Counted from the first letter of the stretch, positions 16,318 through 25,042 are shown. The stretch: 44,482 nt of DNA from Hydrogenophaga taeniospiralis CCUG 15921 (GCF_001592305.1 NZ_BCWR01000025.1:1-44482); one strand, 5' to 3'. The notes: generated by a model from the letters alone, not told the origin. Translations and numbers: made by a program.

Positions 16318-17445
16318 TCAGGGCAGCGTGGACGGGCGCGGCATCCAGCCCAGACTGTGGGCGTGCAGGCTCTGGATGTAGACCCGGTCGGCCGTTTCGG
16401 TCACGGCCGTGGTGTCCGGGTACTGGCCCGAGGGGTCCTGCCAGTCGGCCACGATGCGGCCGTCTTCGGTGAACGCCGCCACGTGGCCGTAGGCCTTGGG
16501 CACCGGCCACAGCGAGCGCGGCAGGCGCAGTGTCATCTCGCGCAGCCAGGGTTTGGCCGCCATGTTGTCAATCACCGGGTTGCGGGGTTTGACCAGGCCC
16601 ACCCAGAGGCGGCCAGCGTCGCCGCGCATCAGGTTGTCGGGGTAGCCCGGCAGGTTGTCGAGCAATATGCGCGCGCCGCCCGTGGGGCCGCCGCTGAGGT
16701 CCAGACCTCGGGCCGAGGCGGGAATGGCCCAGATGCGGTAGCGCCCGGTTTCGGCGACGAACAGGGTCTGCTCGTCGGCCGAGAGTGCGATGCCGTTGGC
16801 GAACGACAGGCCCTTGGCCACCAGCGCGGTGCGGCCATCGGCGTCACCGTAGACCAGCACCCGGCCGGTGGCCGACTGCTCCAGGATGTCGAGCACGCTG
16901 GCCTCGAAGGTGCCGCCCCACTCGCGCGCGCCAAAGCGGGTGGAGGCGTCGGTGAAGAACATCTGCTGCGGCGCGGCCGGGTCGCGGCTGACCACCACCG
17001 CGTCGGCATACCGGATCGGATCCTCGCCCAGCCGGTCGCTCAACACCTGGACCTCGCCGCCGGCGCCGATGCGCAGCAGCCCGCGCATGGCATCGGCCGC
17101 GATCAGGCGGCCCTCGCGGTCGAAATCGAAGCCCAGCACCCGCCCGCCCGTGTTCACATGGGTCTGCAGGCCCGAGCCATCGGGGGCCATGCGCAGCACC
17201 TTGCCACTGACCACCGTGGTGTAGAGCAGGCCGTCGGGACCGATCCGCACATGCTCGGGGCCTTCCTCACCCCCCAGATCGATCAGACGCAGACCGGCCA
17301 GCCGGGTGTTCGCCGCATGCGCGCCCTGGTAACCCGGAGGCGCCAGGGGCGCCCAGCTCGCGGCAGCGATCGGCACCGGCCAGAGCAGCAGATACACCAC
17401 CAGCAGCGCCAGCAGCAGCAACAGAGCGATTCCAGCCTTCTTCAT
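16318..17445 (-). CDS. Membrane-anchored strictosidine synthase-like / SMP-30 beta-propeller
   Basis: 375 residues. An N-terminal hydrophobic anchor (residues 3-25) precedes a six-bladed propeller of the SSL/gluconolactonase clan: EGPEHVRIGPDGLLYTT, FTDASTRFG, LSFANGIALSADEQTLFVAETGRYRI and GYPDNLMRGDAGRLWVGL. It may act as a lactonase or arylesterase on the periplasmic side. It is convergent with the aromatic operon, which may reflect a shared substrate class but is not evidence of it. Confidence 0.85.
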   Translation of the reverse strand: MKKAGIALLLLLALLVVYLLLWPVPIAAASWAPLAPPGYQGAHAANTRLAGLRLIDLGGEEGPEHVRIGPDGLLYTTVVSGKVLRMAPDGSGLQTHVNTGGRVLGFDFDREGRLIAADAMRGLLRIGAGGEVQVLSDRLGEDPIRYADAVVVSRDPAAPQQMFFTDASTRFGAREWGGTFEASVLDILEQSATGRVLVYGDADGRTALVAKGLSFANGIALSADEQTLFVAETGRYRIWAIPASARGLDLSGGPTGGARILLDNLPGYPDNLMRGDAGRLWVGLVKPRNPVIDNMAAKPWLREMTLRLPRSLWPVPKAYGHVAAFTEDGRIVADWQDPSGQYPDTTAVTETADRVYIQSLHAHSLGWMPRPSTLP

Positions 17446-17591
17446 CGTGTGTCTCCCGGGTGTGCGCGGCGCGGCCAGCGGGCCGGCGCCACCAAGCGGG
17501 CCATTCTGCCCGATGGCTCAGCCCCAGCCGGACCGGCGCGCTGAAGTCTGACAGTGCCAGCGCGTGCCCGGTGGCAGCGCGGGCGGGCCCG

Positions 17592-17597
17592 TAAAAT
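17592..17597 (+). promoter_or_regulatory. Candidate -10 box of valS
   Basis: TAAAAT in a CCCGTAAAATCGGGG context, 72 bases before the valS ATG. No well-placed -35 was found, so this is tentative. Confidence 0.3.
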
Positions 17598-17668
17598 CGG
17601 GGGTTCCGCCGCGTGGCCCTGCATTCCATGGGCCATGCTCGGCGCGGCAACCCTCCCCCGGAACCAGC

Positions 17669-20575
17669 ATGTCAAACACCCCCGATCAACCCGGCCTCAA
17701 CAGCCTGTCCAAATCCTTTGAACCCGCGGCCATCGAGGCCCACTGGGGACCGTTCTGGGAACAGCAGGGCCACGGCGTGGCGGGTTACCGCGGCACGGGC
17801 GCTCCCAAGGAAGGCGCGCCGTCCTTCGCCATCCAGCTGCCGCCACCCAACGTGACCGGCACGCTGCACATGGGCCACGCGTTCAACCAGACCATCATGG
17901 ACAGCCTCACGCGTTACCACCGCATGAGCGGCGCCAACACGGTCTGGGTACCGGGCACCGACCACGCGGGCATCGCCACGCAGATCGTGGTGGAGCGCCA
18001 GCTGCAGGCCCAGGGCATCAGCCGCCACGACATGGGCCCCACGCCCGCCGAGGCGCGCAAGAACTTCGTCGCCAAGGTCTGGGAATGGAAGGAAGAAAGC
18101 GGCAACACCATCACCACGCAGATGCGCCGCATGGGCGATTCCGTGGACTGGAGCCGCGAGTACTTCACCATGGACGAGAAGCTCAGCAAGGTCGTCACCG
18201 ACACCTTCGTGAAGCTGTACCAGCAGGGCCTGATCTACCGCGGCAAGCGCCTGGTGAACTGGGACCCGGTGCTGATGTCGGCCGTGTCCGACCTCGAAGT
18301 GGAGAGTGAAGAGGAAGACGGCTTCCTCTGGCACATCGCCTATCCGCTGGTCAACGGCAGCGGTCACCTGACCGTGGCCACCACCCGGCCTGAAACCCTG
18401 CTGGGTGACGTGGCCGTGATGGTGCATCCGGAAGACGAGCGCTACAGCGCGCTCATTGGCCAGTACGTGAAGCTGCCGCTGTGCGAGCGCGAGATCCCGG
18501 TGATCGCCGATGCCTACGTGGACCGCGAATTCGGCACCGGCGTGGTGAAGGTCACGCCTGCGCACGACGCGAACGACTACGCGGTGGGCCAGCGCCACCA
18601 ACTGCCGATCATCGGCGTGCTGGCGCTCAACGCCACCATCAATGACAACGCACCCGAGAAGTACCGCGGCCTGGACCGCTTCGTGGCGCGCAAGGCCGTG
18701 GTGGCCGACCTGGAAACCGCCGGCCTGCTGGTCGAGGTGAAGAAGCACAAGCTGATGGTGCCGCGCTGCGCGCGCACCGGCCAGGTAATCGAGCCCATGC
18801 TGACGGACCAGTGGTTCGTGGCCATGACCTCCAAGGGCAATGAACACAACACCAGCGGCACATCGATCGCCGACAAGGCGATTGCCGCCGTGCAATCGGG
18901 CGAGGTGAAGTTCGTGCCCGAGAACTGGGTCAACACCTACAACCAGTGGATGAACAACATCCAGGACTGGTGCATCAGTCGCCAGCTCTGGTGGGGCCAC
19001 CAGATTCCGGCCTGGTACGACGAGCAGGGCCAGGTCTATGTGGCACGCAATCTGGAAGAGGCACAGGTCCAGGCCGGCGCGGGCAAGACGCTGACGCGCG
19101 ACGAAGACGTGCTGGACACCTGGTACTCCTCTGCGCTGGTGCCGTTCTCCACCATGGGCTGGCCCGAGCAGGGCACCAGCGCCACCGACGACTACAACCT
19201 GTACCTGCCCAGCACCGTGCTGGTCACGGGCTACGACATCATCTTCTTCTGGGTGGCCCGGATGATCATGATGACCACGCACTTCACCGGCCGTGTGCCG
19301 TTCAAACACGTCTACATCCACGGCCTGGTGCGCGACGCGCAGGGCCAGAAGATGAGCAAGTCCGAAGGCAACGTGCTGGACCCGGTGGACCTGATCGACG
19401 GCATCGCGCTCGCGCCCCTGCTGGACAAGCGCACGACAGGCCTGCGCAAACCCGAGACCGCGCCCAAGGTGCGCAAGCAGACCGAAAAGGAATTCCCCGA
19501 AGGCATCCCGGCCTATGGCGCCGACGCGCTGCGCTTCACCTTTGCGGCGCTGGCCTCGCTGGGCCGCAGCATCAATTTCGACAGCAAGCGCTGCGAGGGC
19601 TACCGCAACTTCTGCAACAAGCTCTGGAACGCCACCCGCTTCACGCTGATGAACTGCGAAGGCCAGGACTGCGGCCTGCTGGAGCACACCAAAGCCGACT
19701 GCGACGTGGGCGGCAAGGCGCACGGCTACCTGAGCTTCAGCCCCGCGGACCGCTGGATCGTCTCCAAGCTGCAGCGCGTCGAGGCCGAGGTGGCGCAGGG
19801 CTTCGCCGAATACCGGCTGGACAACGTGGCCAACACGGTCTACGACTTCGTCTGGAACGAGTTCTGCGACTGGTATCTGGAAATCGCCAAGGTGCAGATC
19901 AACACCGGCAACGAGGCGCAGCAACGCGCCACGCGCCGCACCCTGATCCGCACGCTGGAAACCATCCTGCGCCTGGCCCACCCGGTGATTCCCTTCATCA
20001 CCGAAGAGCTGTGGCAGAAGGTCGCACCCGTCGCAGGTCGTGCCGGCGAGTCGGTGAGCGTGGCGGCCTACCCGGTGAGCCAGCCCGAGCGCATCGACGA
20101 AACCGCTGAAGCGGCCGTGGCCAAGCTCAAGGGCCTGGTGGACGCCTGCCGCGCGTTGCGAGGCGAACTGCAGGTACCGGAGGGAAAGCGACTGCCACTG
20201 TACGTGCTGGGCGACACGGCCTTCATGCAGGCCAACGCCGCCGTGCTGCAGGGTCTGGCCAAACTCAGCGAAGTGAAGGTGTTCACCGACGAGGCCGCCT
20301 GGGCCGCCGCCGCGCAGGCCGCACCGATCGCCGTGGTGGGCGAGGCCCGCCTGTGCCTGTTCATGGAGATCGACGTGGCCGCCGAAAAGGCCCGCCTGTC
20401 CAAGGAAGCCGCGCGCCTGGAAGGCGAGATCACCAAGGCCAACGCCAAGCTCGGCAACGAGGCCTTCGTGGCCAAGGCGCCGCCGGCCGTGATCGAGCAA
20501 GAGAAAAAGCGCGTGACCGACTTCGGCGCCACGCTGGCCAAGGTGCGCGAACAACTGGCGCGGCTCGGGGCCTGA
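17669..20575 (+). CDS. valS: Valine--tRNA ligase
   Basis: 968 residues, cytoplasmic class I synthetase charging tRNA-Val. The HIGH signature is LHMGHAF near residue 66, and KMSKS is QKMSKSEGN near 560. The CP1 editing domain shows TTRPETLLGDVAV and FGTGVVKVTPAHD. The C-terminal coiled-coil arm (AAEKARLSKEAARLEGEITKA onward) is present, so the protein is full length. The ATG at 17669 begins MSNTPDQPG; an upstream in-frame start lacks a ribosome site. The gene is monocistronic and faces the hydroxyacid dehydrogenase-like gene. Confidence 0.98.
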   Translation: MSNTPDQPGLNSLSKSFEPAAIEAHWGPFWEQQGHGVAGYRGTGAPKEGAPSFAIQLPPPNVTGTLHMGHAFNQTIMDSLTRYHRMSGANTVWVPGTDHAGIATQIVVERQLQAQGISRHDMGPTPAEARKNFVAKVWEWKEESGNTITTQMRRMGDSVDWSREYFTMDEKLSKVVTDTFVKLYQQGLIYRGKRLVNWDPVLMSAVSDLEVESEEEDGFLWHIAYPLVNGSGHLTVATTRPETLLGDVAVMVHPEDERYSALIGQYVKLPLCEREIPVIADAYVDREFGTGVVKVTPAHDANDYAVGQRHQLPIIGVLALNATINDNAPEKYRGLDRFVARKAVVADLETAGLLVEVKKHKLMVPRCARTGQVIEPMLTDQWFVAMTSKGNEHNTSGTSIADKAIAAVQSGEVKFVPENWVNTYNQWMNNIQDWCISRQLWWGHQIPAWYDEQGQVYVARNLEEAQVQAGAGKTLTRDEDVLDTWYSSALVPFSTMGWPEQGTSATDDYNLYLPSTVLVTGYDIIFFWVARMIMMTTHFTGRVPFKHVYIHGLVRDAQGQKMSKSEGNVLDPVDLIDGIALAPLLDKRTTGLRKPETAPKVRKQTEKEFPEGIPAYGADALRFTFAALASLGRSINFDSKRCEGYRNFCNKLWNATRFTLMNCEGQDCGLLEHTKADCDVGGKAHGYLSFSPADRWIVSKLQRVEAEVAQGFAEYRLDNVANTVYDFVWNEFCDWYLEIAKVQINTGNEAQQRATRRTLIRTLETILRLAHPVIPFITEELWQKVAPVAGRAGESVSVAAYPVSQPERIDETAEAAVAKLKGLVDACRALRGELQVPEGKRLPLYVLGDTAFMQANAAVLQGLAKLSEVKVFTDEAAWAAAAQAAPIAVVGEARLCLFMEIDVAAEKARLSKEAARLEGEITKANAKLGNEAFVAKAPPAVIEQEKKRVTDFGATLAKVREQLARLGA

Positions 20576-20594
20576 GGAACGGGACAGGCTGCTG

Positions 20595-20612
20595 CGCCGC
20601 CGCCAGGCGGCG
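20595..20612. terminator. Convergent hairpin valS / dehydrogenase-like gene
   Basis: CGCCGCC, loop GCCA, GGCGGCG between two convergent stop codons (20575 and 20618). There is no strong T tract, so it may be a bidirectional but weak terminator. Confidence 0.5.
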
Positions 20613-20617
20613 AAGCT

Positions 20618-21664
20618 TTATCGCCGGGGCGGTTCGAGCGAACCCCACTGCGAGGGCGAGATCGACTGGGGATCGTCGTTGCCCACGATGTCCAGGCTGT
20701 CCAGCAAGGCAAAGTCGCTGGCCCGGATGCCGGGGTCACCACGGGTGGTCGAAGGCGTGAGCGTTTCATGCACGCGGTGAGCCACGTACCAGCTGGAGCG
20801 CAGTTTGGCCTCGCGCGTGTGTGAACCCAGGCGCGGCGTGAGGTGCAGGTTGGGGATGCCGAACAGCGGCGAGCCTTCGGCGGCGAAGTTCGGGTTCGCC
20901 CCATCGAGCAGGCAGGCGTCGATGCGGCCATCGGTCAGGGCGTGGGCCAGCGCCGCGGGATCGAACAGGGAACTGCGGCTCACGCCCACCCAGAGCTGAC
21001 CGGGCTTGCAGTGGTTCAGCACATGCTCGTTGAGCCAGCCCCGAAAGCGCACGGCGTACACCACCTGCAAGGACACCGCGTCCGAGCGCGCCAACAGCTC
21101 GGGCAGGCTGACCGGCTCCACACCGAGCTTGTCCCAGATCGGTGCGGCGTGGTGCACGGCCGGGTCGTAGCCCAGCAGGCGCACGCCCATGGCCTTGAGC
21201 ATGGGCGCCAGGGTGTGCGCCACCGGCGCCAGCCCCAGCAGGCCCACCGTGCTGCCGGCGAGCTCACGCCCCATGCGCACCTGCGCGAGCTGGCGGCCCA
21301 GCAGGGCGCTGATCATGCCGCGGCGGTAGAGCATGAGCAGGCCGTAGAGCAGGTACTCGGCGTTGGAACGCACCGTGGCGCTGCGCGCCTGGACCACACG
21401 CACCTGGCGCCGGGCACAGGCTTCGAGGTCGGTGTTATCGCTGGAGATCTGCATGCGCGCGATCAGCAGCAACTTGGGCGAAAAATCGAGAAATTCGCGG
21501 GACACCACCACATGCGGCGGCAGCACGATGGCGCGCGTCTTGTAGGTGTGCGAACGCAGCTTGATCGGGTCGTCGCCCAGCTCGGGCCGGTAGCTGACGT
21601 CATGGCGCTCCTGCAACCAGGACAAGGCTTCGGGAACCAGGGGATCAACCAGCAGGACGTCCAT
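20618..21664 (-). CDS. D-2-hydroxyacid dehydrogenase family protein, degenerate active site
   Basis: 348 residues with the family layout. The nucleotide-binding motif reads STVGLLGLAPVAHTLAP and lacks the third glycine. The conserved Arg is kept in GVSRSSLFD. The catalytic Glu region reads DGANPN, and the catalytic His of TPH.G is Arg in LTPRLGSH. Either the chemistry has changed or the protein is a non-catalytic binding or regulatory homologue. It starts at ATG 21664 and is the last of a minus-strand run with TusA, NUDIX and CysM, though gaps of 54 and 80 bases leave cotranscription open. Confidence 0.75.
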   Translation of the reverse strand: MDVLLVDPLVPEALSWLQERHDVSYRPELGDDPIKLRSHTYKTRAIVLPPHVVVSREFLDFSPKLLLIARMQISSDNTDLEACARRQVRVVQARSATVRSNAEYLLYGLLMLYRRGMISALLGRQLAQVRMGRELAGSTVGLLGLAPVAHTLAPMLKAMGVRLLGYDPAVHHAAPIWDKLGVEPVSLPELLARSDAVSLQVVYAVRFRGWLNEHVLNHCKPGQLWVGVSRSSLFDPAALAHALTDGRIDACLLDGANPNFAAEGSPLFGIPNLHLTPRLGSHTREAKLRSSWYVAHRVHETLTPSTTRGDPGIRASDFALLDSLDIVGNDDPQSISPSQWGSLEPPRR

Positions 21665-21718
21665 GGCGCAGGCAGGTGCGTGGGCTGCGATCCGAAGGGG
21701 GAGCCGCGGAGGGGCGGC

Positions 21719-21946
21719 TCAGCGGCGTTTGATCAGGGTGAAGTGATCGCTGCCCACCGTCTGCTGCTCCAGCAGCTCGTTGCCGGTCTGTTTGGCAAAG
21801 GCCTGGAAATCGCGCACCGATCCAGCGTCGGTGGAAATCACGCGCAGCACCTGGCCACTGTGCATGTCGGCCAGGGCTTTTTTGGCCTTCAGAATGGGCA
21901 GCGGGCAGTTCAGGCCACGGGCATCAAGTTCTTTGTCGGCATGCAT
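21719..21946 (-). CDS. Sulfurtransferase TusA family protein
   Basis: 75 residues, SirA/TusA/YeeD fold. The signature LDARGLNCPLPILKAKKAL carries the persulfide Cys14 in CPxP. Transfers sulfane sulfur, for example for tRNA thiolation or molybdopterin synthesis, in the cytoplasm. Start at 21946 after AGAGGAAA; the frame upstream is not homologous. The nearby CysM fits a sulfur-metabolism neighbourhood. Confidence 0.92.
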   Translation of the reverse strand: MHADKELDARGLNCPLPILKAKKALADMHSGQVLRVISTDAGSVRDFQAFAKQTGNELLEQQTVGSDHFTLIKRR

Positions 21947-22026
21947 GGGGGTTTCCTCTGGATCGCTGATTCTAAGCCGCGCCACGGCCTGCCGGGGTGG
22001 CACGGGCGCGCGAGATCCGTCGTGCT

Positions 22027-22587
22027 TCAGTCGGCCCGATCGGCCGGCGCTGCGGGGGTGTCGGACGGCGGCCAATCCATGAACACCGGCTCGATACCCC
22101 GGCTGCGCAGCCAGTCGGCCAGCGCCAGGCCGGTGCCGGCGCGCCAGCATTTGACCTGCTCGGGCGCGAGCAACCGGTACTCCACCAGTTCGGGCGAGAG
22201 CCGGACCTCGCCCTGAGCCACGGCGTGGTAGGTGACGATGACCTGGTTCATGCGCTGGAAGTCATGCACACCCACCAGCCGCAGTTCGGTCACTTCCAGG
22301 CTGGTTTCTTCGGCGATCTCGCGCCGTATCCCGTCTTCGGGCGTCTCGCCGGCTTCCATGAAACCGGTGATCAGGCCAAACATGCGGTGCTGCCAGGCGG
22401 CGTTGCGCGCCAGCAGGACACGACCCTGCACCTCAACGATGGCCGCCAGCACCGGCGTGGGGTTGTTCCAGTGGGTGAAGTCGCAGGACGGACAGCGCAG
22501 CCGCTCCTTGAAACCGCCATCTTCTTCGCTGCCGATCAGTGCCAGCGGCGTGGCGCAGCGGGGACAGAAACGGTAGTCGGCACTCAC
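22027..22587 (-). CDS. NUDIX hydrolase with N-terminal zinc ribbon
   Basis: 186 residues from a GTG at 22587, four bases after the cysM stop. Zinc ribbon CPRC (8-11) and CPSC (32-35) resembles NudC-type proteins. The Nudix box is GFMEAGETPEDGIRREIAEE (75-94), matching Gx5Ex7REUxEE. Likely hydrolyses a nucleotide-linked diphosphate. The frame has an upstream Met but it lies within cysM; the short gap suggests coupling to cysM. Confidence 0.85.
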   Translation of the reverse strand: MSADYRFCPRCATPLALIGSEEDGGFKERLRCPSCDFTHWNNPTPVLAAIVEVQGRVLLARNAAWQHRMFGLITGFMEAGETPEDGIRREIAEETSLEVTELRLVGVHDFQRMNQVIVTYHAVAQGEVRLSPELVEYRLLAPEQVKCWRAGTGLALADWLRSRGIEPVFMDWPPSDTPAAPADRAD

Positions 22588-22591
22588 GGGT

Positions 22592-23494
22592 TCAGGCTGG
22601 AAACACACCGGTGGACAGGTAGCGGTCGCCCCGGTCGCAGACCACGAAGACGATGGTCGCATTCTCGACCTGGGCCGCGATCTGCTGGGCCACCCAGCAG
22701 GCGCCAGCGGCTGAAATGCCGCCGAAGATGCCTTCCTCGCGCGCCAGGCGGCGGCACATCTCCTCGGCATCGGACTGGCTCACGTAGACCAGCTCGTCCA
22801 CCGCACTCGGGTCGTAGATCTTGGGCAGGTATTCGGTCGGCCACTTGCGGATGCCGGGGATGCGCGAGCCTTCGCTGGGTTGCGCGCCGACGATGCGGAT
22901 GGCGGGGTTCTTTTCCTTCAGGTAGCGCGAGACGCCGGTGATGGTGCCGGTGGTGCCCATGGCGCTGACGAAGTGCGTGATGCGCCCACCGGTCTGCTCC
23001 CACAGCTCGGGACCGGTGGTCTCGTAGTGGACGCGCGGGTTGTCGGCGTTGGCAAACTGGTCGAGCACCCGGCCCTTGCCCTCTTTTTCCATCTTGTCGG
23101 CCAGGTCGCGCGCGTATTCCATGCCACCGCTCTTGGGCGTGAGCAGCAGTTCGGCGCCAAACGCCTTCATGGTCTGGGCGCGCTCGATCGACAGGTCCTC
23201 CGGCATGATCAGCACCATGCGGTAGCCCTTGATGGCCGCCGCCATGGCCAGCGCGATGCCGGTGTTGCCCGAGGTGGCTTCGATCAGCGTGTCGCCGGGC
23301 TGGATCTCACCACGCTCCTCGGCGCGCCGGATCATGGACACCGCGGGCCGGTCTTTCACGGAGCCGGCCGGGTTGTTGCCTTCGAGCTTGCCCAGCACCA
23401 CATTGCCCCGGGCCTGGTTGTCCGCCGCGCCAATCCGCTGCAGCGCCACCAGCGGTGTGTTGCCAATGGCGTCTTCAATCGTTGGGTAGTTCAT
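22592..23494 (-). CDS. cysM: Cysteine synthase B (O-acetylserine sulfhydrylase B)
   Basis: 300 residues, PLP fold-type II. Lys47 in NPAGSVKDRP binds PLP, TSGNTGIALAM binds substrate, and the C-terminus matches CysM (CDRGDRYLSTGVF). Makes cysteine from O-acetylserine and sulfide or thiosulfate. The start is the ATG at 23494; the annotated frame could extend to 23527 but MNYPTIEDAIGNTPL is the family N-terminus. It is divergent from tRNA-Leu, 39 bases away. Confidence 0.95.
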   Translation of the reverse strand: MNYPTIEDAIGNTPLVALQRIGAADNQARGNVVLGKLEGNNPAGSVKDRPAVSMIRRAEERGEIQPGDTLIEATSGNTGIALAMAAAIKGYRMVLIMPEDLSIERAQTMKAFGAELLLTPKSGGMEYARDLADKMEKEGKGRVLDQFANADNPRVHYETTGPELWEQTGGRITHFVSAMGTTGTITGVSRYLKEKNPAIRIVGAQPSEGSRIPGIRKWPTEYLPKIYDPSAVDELVYVSQSDAEEMCRRLAREEGIFGGISAAGACWVAQQIAAQVENATIVFVVCDRGDRYLSTGVFPA

Positions 23495-23533
23495 ACGCCG
23501 CACTGTGCCATAATTTCCGTCTCCCATATTCCA

Positions 23534-23620
23534 GCCCGGGTGGTGAAATTGGTAGACGCAGGGGACTCAAAATCCCCCGCCAGAGATGGCGTGCCGGTTC
23601 GATTCCGGCCCCGGGCACCA
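23534..23620 (+). tRNA. tRNA-Leu (anticodon CAA)
   Basis: 87 bases with encoded CCA. The acceptor stem GCCCGGG pairs with CCCGGGC. The D-arm contains TGGTGAAATTGGTAGACGC, the anticodon loop is CTCAAAA (anticodon CAA), a long class II variable arm follows, and the T-arm has GGTTCGATTCC. An antisense open frame over this gene is spurious. Confidence 0.97.
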
Positions 23621-23638
23621 CAGATAAGGCCGCACAGT
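23619..23638 (+). repeat. 20-base direct repeat, copy 1 (possible att site)
   Basis: CACAGATAAGGCCGCACAGT begins within the CCA of tRNA-Leu and overlaps the terminator stem. Copy 2 at 24254-24273 differs at one base. Repeats that include a tRNA 3' end are typical of integration sites. Confidence 0.5.
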
Positions 23639-23666
23639 TCCAAGGACGTGCGGCCTTTTTCTTTTT
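23626..23666 (+). terminator. Intrinsic terminator of tRNA-Leu
   Basis: AAGGCCGCAC (23626-23635), a 12-base loop, GTGCGGCCTT (23648-23657), then a T-rich tract to 23666. It directly follows the tRNA. Confidence 0.85.
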
Positions 23667-24001
23667 CCCGATGAAAATGGCACTTTGATAGTGCTGCAAG
23701 ACTTGGAGAAGCTTGCCAGAATTCGGGCCATTTTGGGGGCACTGCGATCGAACAGGGCGGTGTTTTGCCCCTCTGCGTTGACTCCACAAGGTCAGGAAAC
23801 CGGAGAGAAGCTGGCGGGTGATGACCGAGGGCTGGGAGAGACACGCGGTTGCTGTTGTAGCTTAGGAACGAAAGCAACCAAGCAGTGCGCTCTGAGCTGT
23901 GTTGTCAGGTGGCGGCTCGCAGCGCTTCGCATGGTGCACATCCCGAAGCGGTCCGTCGATAGGATTGCCCTGGTTGAAGTACCTGACTTGAAAGGCAAGC
24001 C
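23667..24001. other. Intergenic stretch without a recognisable gene
   Basis: About 335 bases of low-GC DNA downstream of the tRNA-Leu terminator. Short open frames exist on both strands but none has a ribosome site plus recognisable protein character. It lies inside the interval bracketed by the 20-base direct repeats. Confidence 0.6.
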
Positions 24002-24262
24002 ATGCAAACCACCTTCACACCCTGCGTAGCGGAAGCACCGGAAGGGGTGTTCCTGCCCCTCGTCCATGTCGCTGGTTGGTATCAGTCGAGACAGGTCGAT
24101 CACCCATTCAAGGCGACCGGATCAGCAAACACCCACGAAGCGGCATTGCAACTGGCCAGGATGCACGTGCAACGTATGGTCATCGCACATCAAAGATCAA
24201 GTTCAAAAATGGTCGGTGGCGATGCGGTGGCAGCGAGCAGAACCCGGCCTAGTCACAAATAA
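24002..24262 (+). CDS. Small hypothetical protein
   Basis: 86 residues, of no family I recognise. The core (VFLPLVHVAGWYQSRQVDHP then HEAALQLARMHVQRMVIAHQ) looks like a real small domain with a strand and an amphipathic helix. A GAAAGG site precedes the ATG. The gene lies wholly inside the interval between the 20-base direct repeats, apart from its last codons, which overlap copy 2. A 60-base block inside it is 55% GC, lower than the flanks, consistent with acquired DNA. It could still be a chance frame. Confidence 0.5.
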   Translation: MQTTFTPCVAEAPEGVFLPLVHVAGWYQSRQVDHPFKATGSANTHEAALQLARMHVQRMVIAHQRSSSKMVGGDAVAASRTRPSHK

Positions 24263-24273
24263 GGCCGCACAGT
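24254..24273 (+). repeat. 20-base direct repeat, copy 2
   Basis: CACAAATAAGGCCGCACAGT, 19 of 20 identical to 23619-23638. It forms the left arm of the hairpin at 24258-24293. Confidence 0.5.
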
Positions 24274-24293
24274 CAACGCTGTGCGGCCTTATT
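24258..24293. terminator. Perfect 15-base hairpin, bidirectional terminator
   Basis: AATAAGGCCGCACAG, loop TCAACG, CTGTGCGGCCTTATT. The loop holds the stop codon of the minus-strand endolysin-like gene, so the hairpin overlaps its last codons. It may terminate transcription from both sides. Confidence 0.75.
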
Positions 24294-25004
24294 GCTTTTC
24301 GGCCCCGGCGCCTCGTCCTGCGCAGCCTGCGCCAGTTCTTCCTTGAGCAATTCCCGGTAGATGCGCGGCAGTTCGCGGCTCATGCTGTTGTTCTCGATGC
24401 CGTAGCCGAGGCTGGTCCAGGTGCCCGAGAGGCGGCGCAGCACCGGCTGCACCCGACCCGCGCGCAGCTGCGCCGACAGGTTGCCCCAGCGCGCGTCGGA
24501 GAGCCAGGCGTGCACCACCGTGTCCTGGTAAACGGGGGCAAAGCTCAGGCCGGTCGCGTCCAGCGGGTCGTCCGTGCGTTGCGGATGGTGGCGGGCCGCC
24601 AGTTCCAGCCAGGTGCTGTAGAGCAGCTGGTAGCGGCCGGCCGCGGTGGAGCAGTTGCCGCGGTTGGGACCCCGGCCGATGGATTCGCAGCGGTTGGGGT
24701 GCACGTCCAGCGTCCACACGTAGTCCTTGCCGTGCAGCACGTGGTAGGGCCGCAGCACGTTGGATTCGCTCGCGGAGATGGTGCGCATCAGGGCCCGCAG
24801 GTAGGGATCGCCGCCGGACATGACCAGCGGCTGCGTGCCGGGGATGAGCAGCAGCGGCCGCCACCACCACAGCAACAGCAGCATGAGCACCACAGCGCCT
24901 GCGGTGAGCGCCAGCCGCGAACGCAGGGGCGAGTCCCAGAAGCCCGGCGGCTGGGCGGTCGGGGTGCTGGTCTCTTCATGGCCGGGGTGTGGGTCAACTG
25001 ACAC
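24273..25004 (-). CDS. Membrane-anchored lambda endolysin-like (GH104/GH24-type) protein
   Basis: 243 residues from a GTG at 25004. An earlier in-frame Met at 25055 would overlap the divergent antiporter start. One transmembrane helix (about 30-48) precedes a domain resembling lambda R transglycosylase: LRALMRTISASESN with the probable catalytic Glu80, YHVLHGKDYVWTLDVHPN, and TAAGRYQLLYSTW. It would act on peptidoglycan on the periplasmic side. The domain is usually phage-borne, so this may be a domesticated phage function. The last codons fold into the terminator hairpin. Confidence 0.72.
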   Translation of the reverse strand: MSVDPHPGHEETSTPTAQPPGFWDSPLRSRLALTAGAVVLMLLLLWWWRPLLLIPGTQPLVMSGGDPYLRALMRTISASESNVLRPYHVLHGKDYVWTLDVHPNRCESIGRGPNRGNCSTAAGRYQLLYSTWLELAARHHPQRTDDPLDATGLSFAPVYQDTVVHAWLSDARWGNLSAQLRAGRVQPVLRRLSGTWTSLGYGIENNSMSRELPRIYRELLKEELAQAAQDEAPGPKSNKAAQR

Positions 25005-25042
25005 AATCCCGGCATTGTCCAACAACGCCCGCCCGACCCGCC

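Noticed and set aside
17672..20554. 960-residue frame antisense to valS
   Set aside because: valS is unmistakable; the antisense frame is His/Val/Gly-rich shadow sequence without motifs.
23491..23877. Minus-strand frame of 128 residues across tRNA-Leu
   Set aside because: It is the translated complement of the tRNA (RGRNRTGTPSLAG type), a known annotation artefact.
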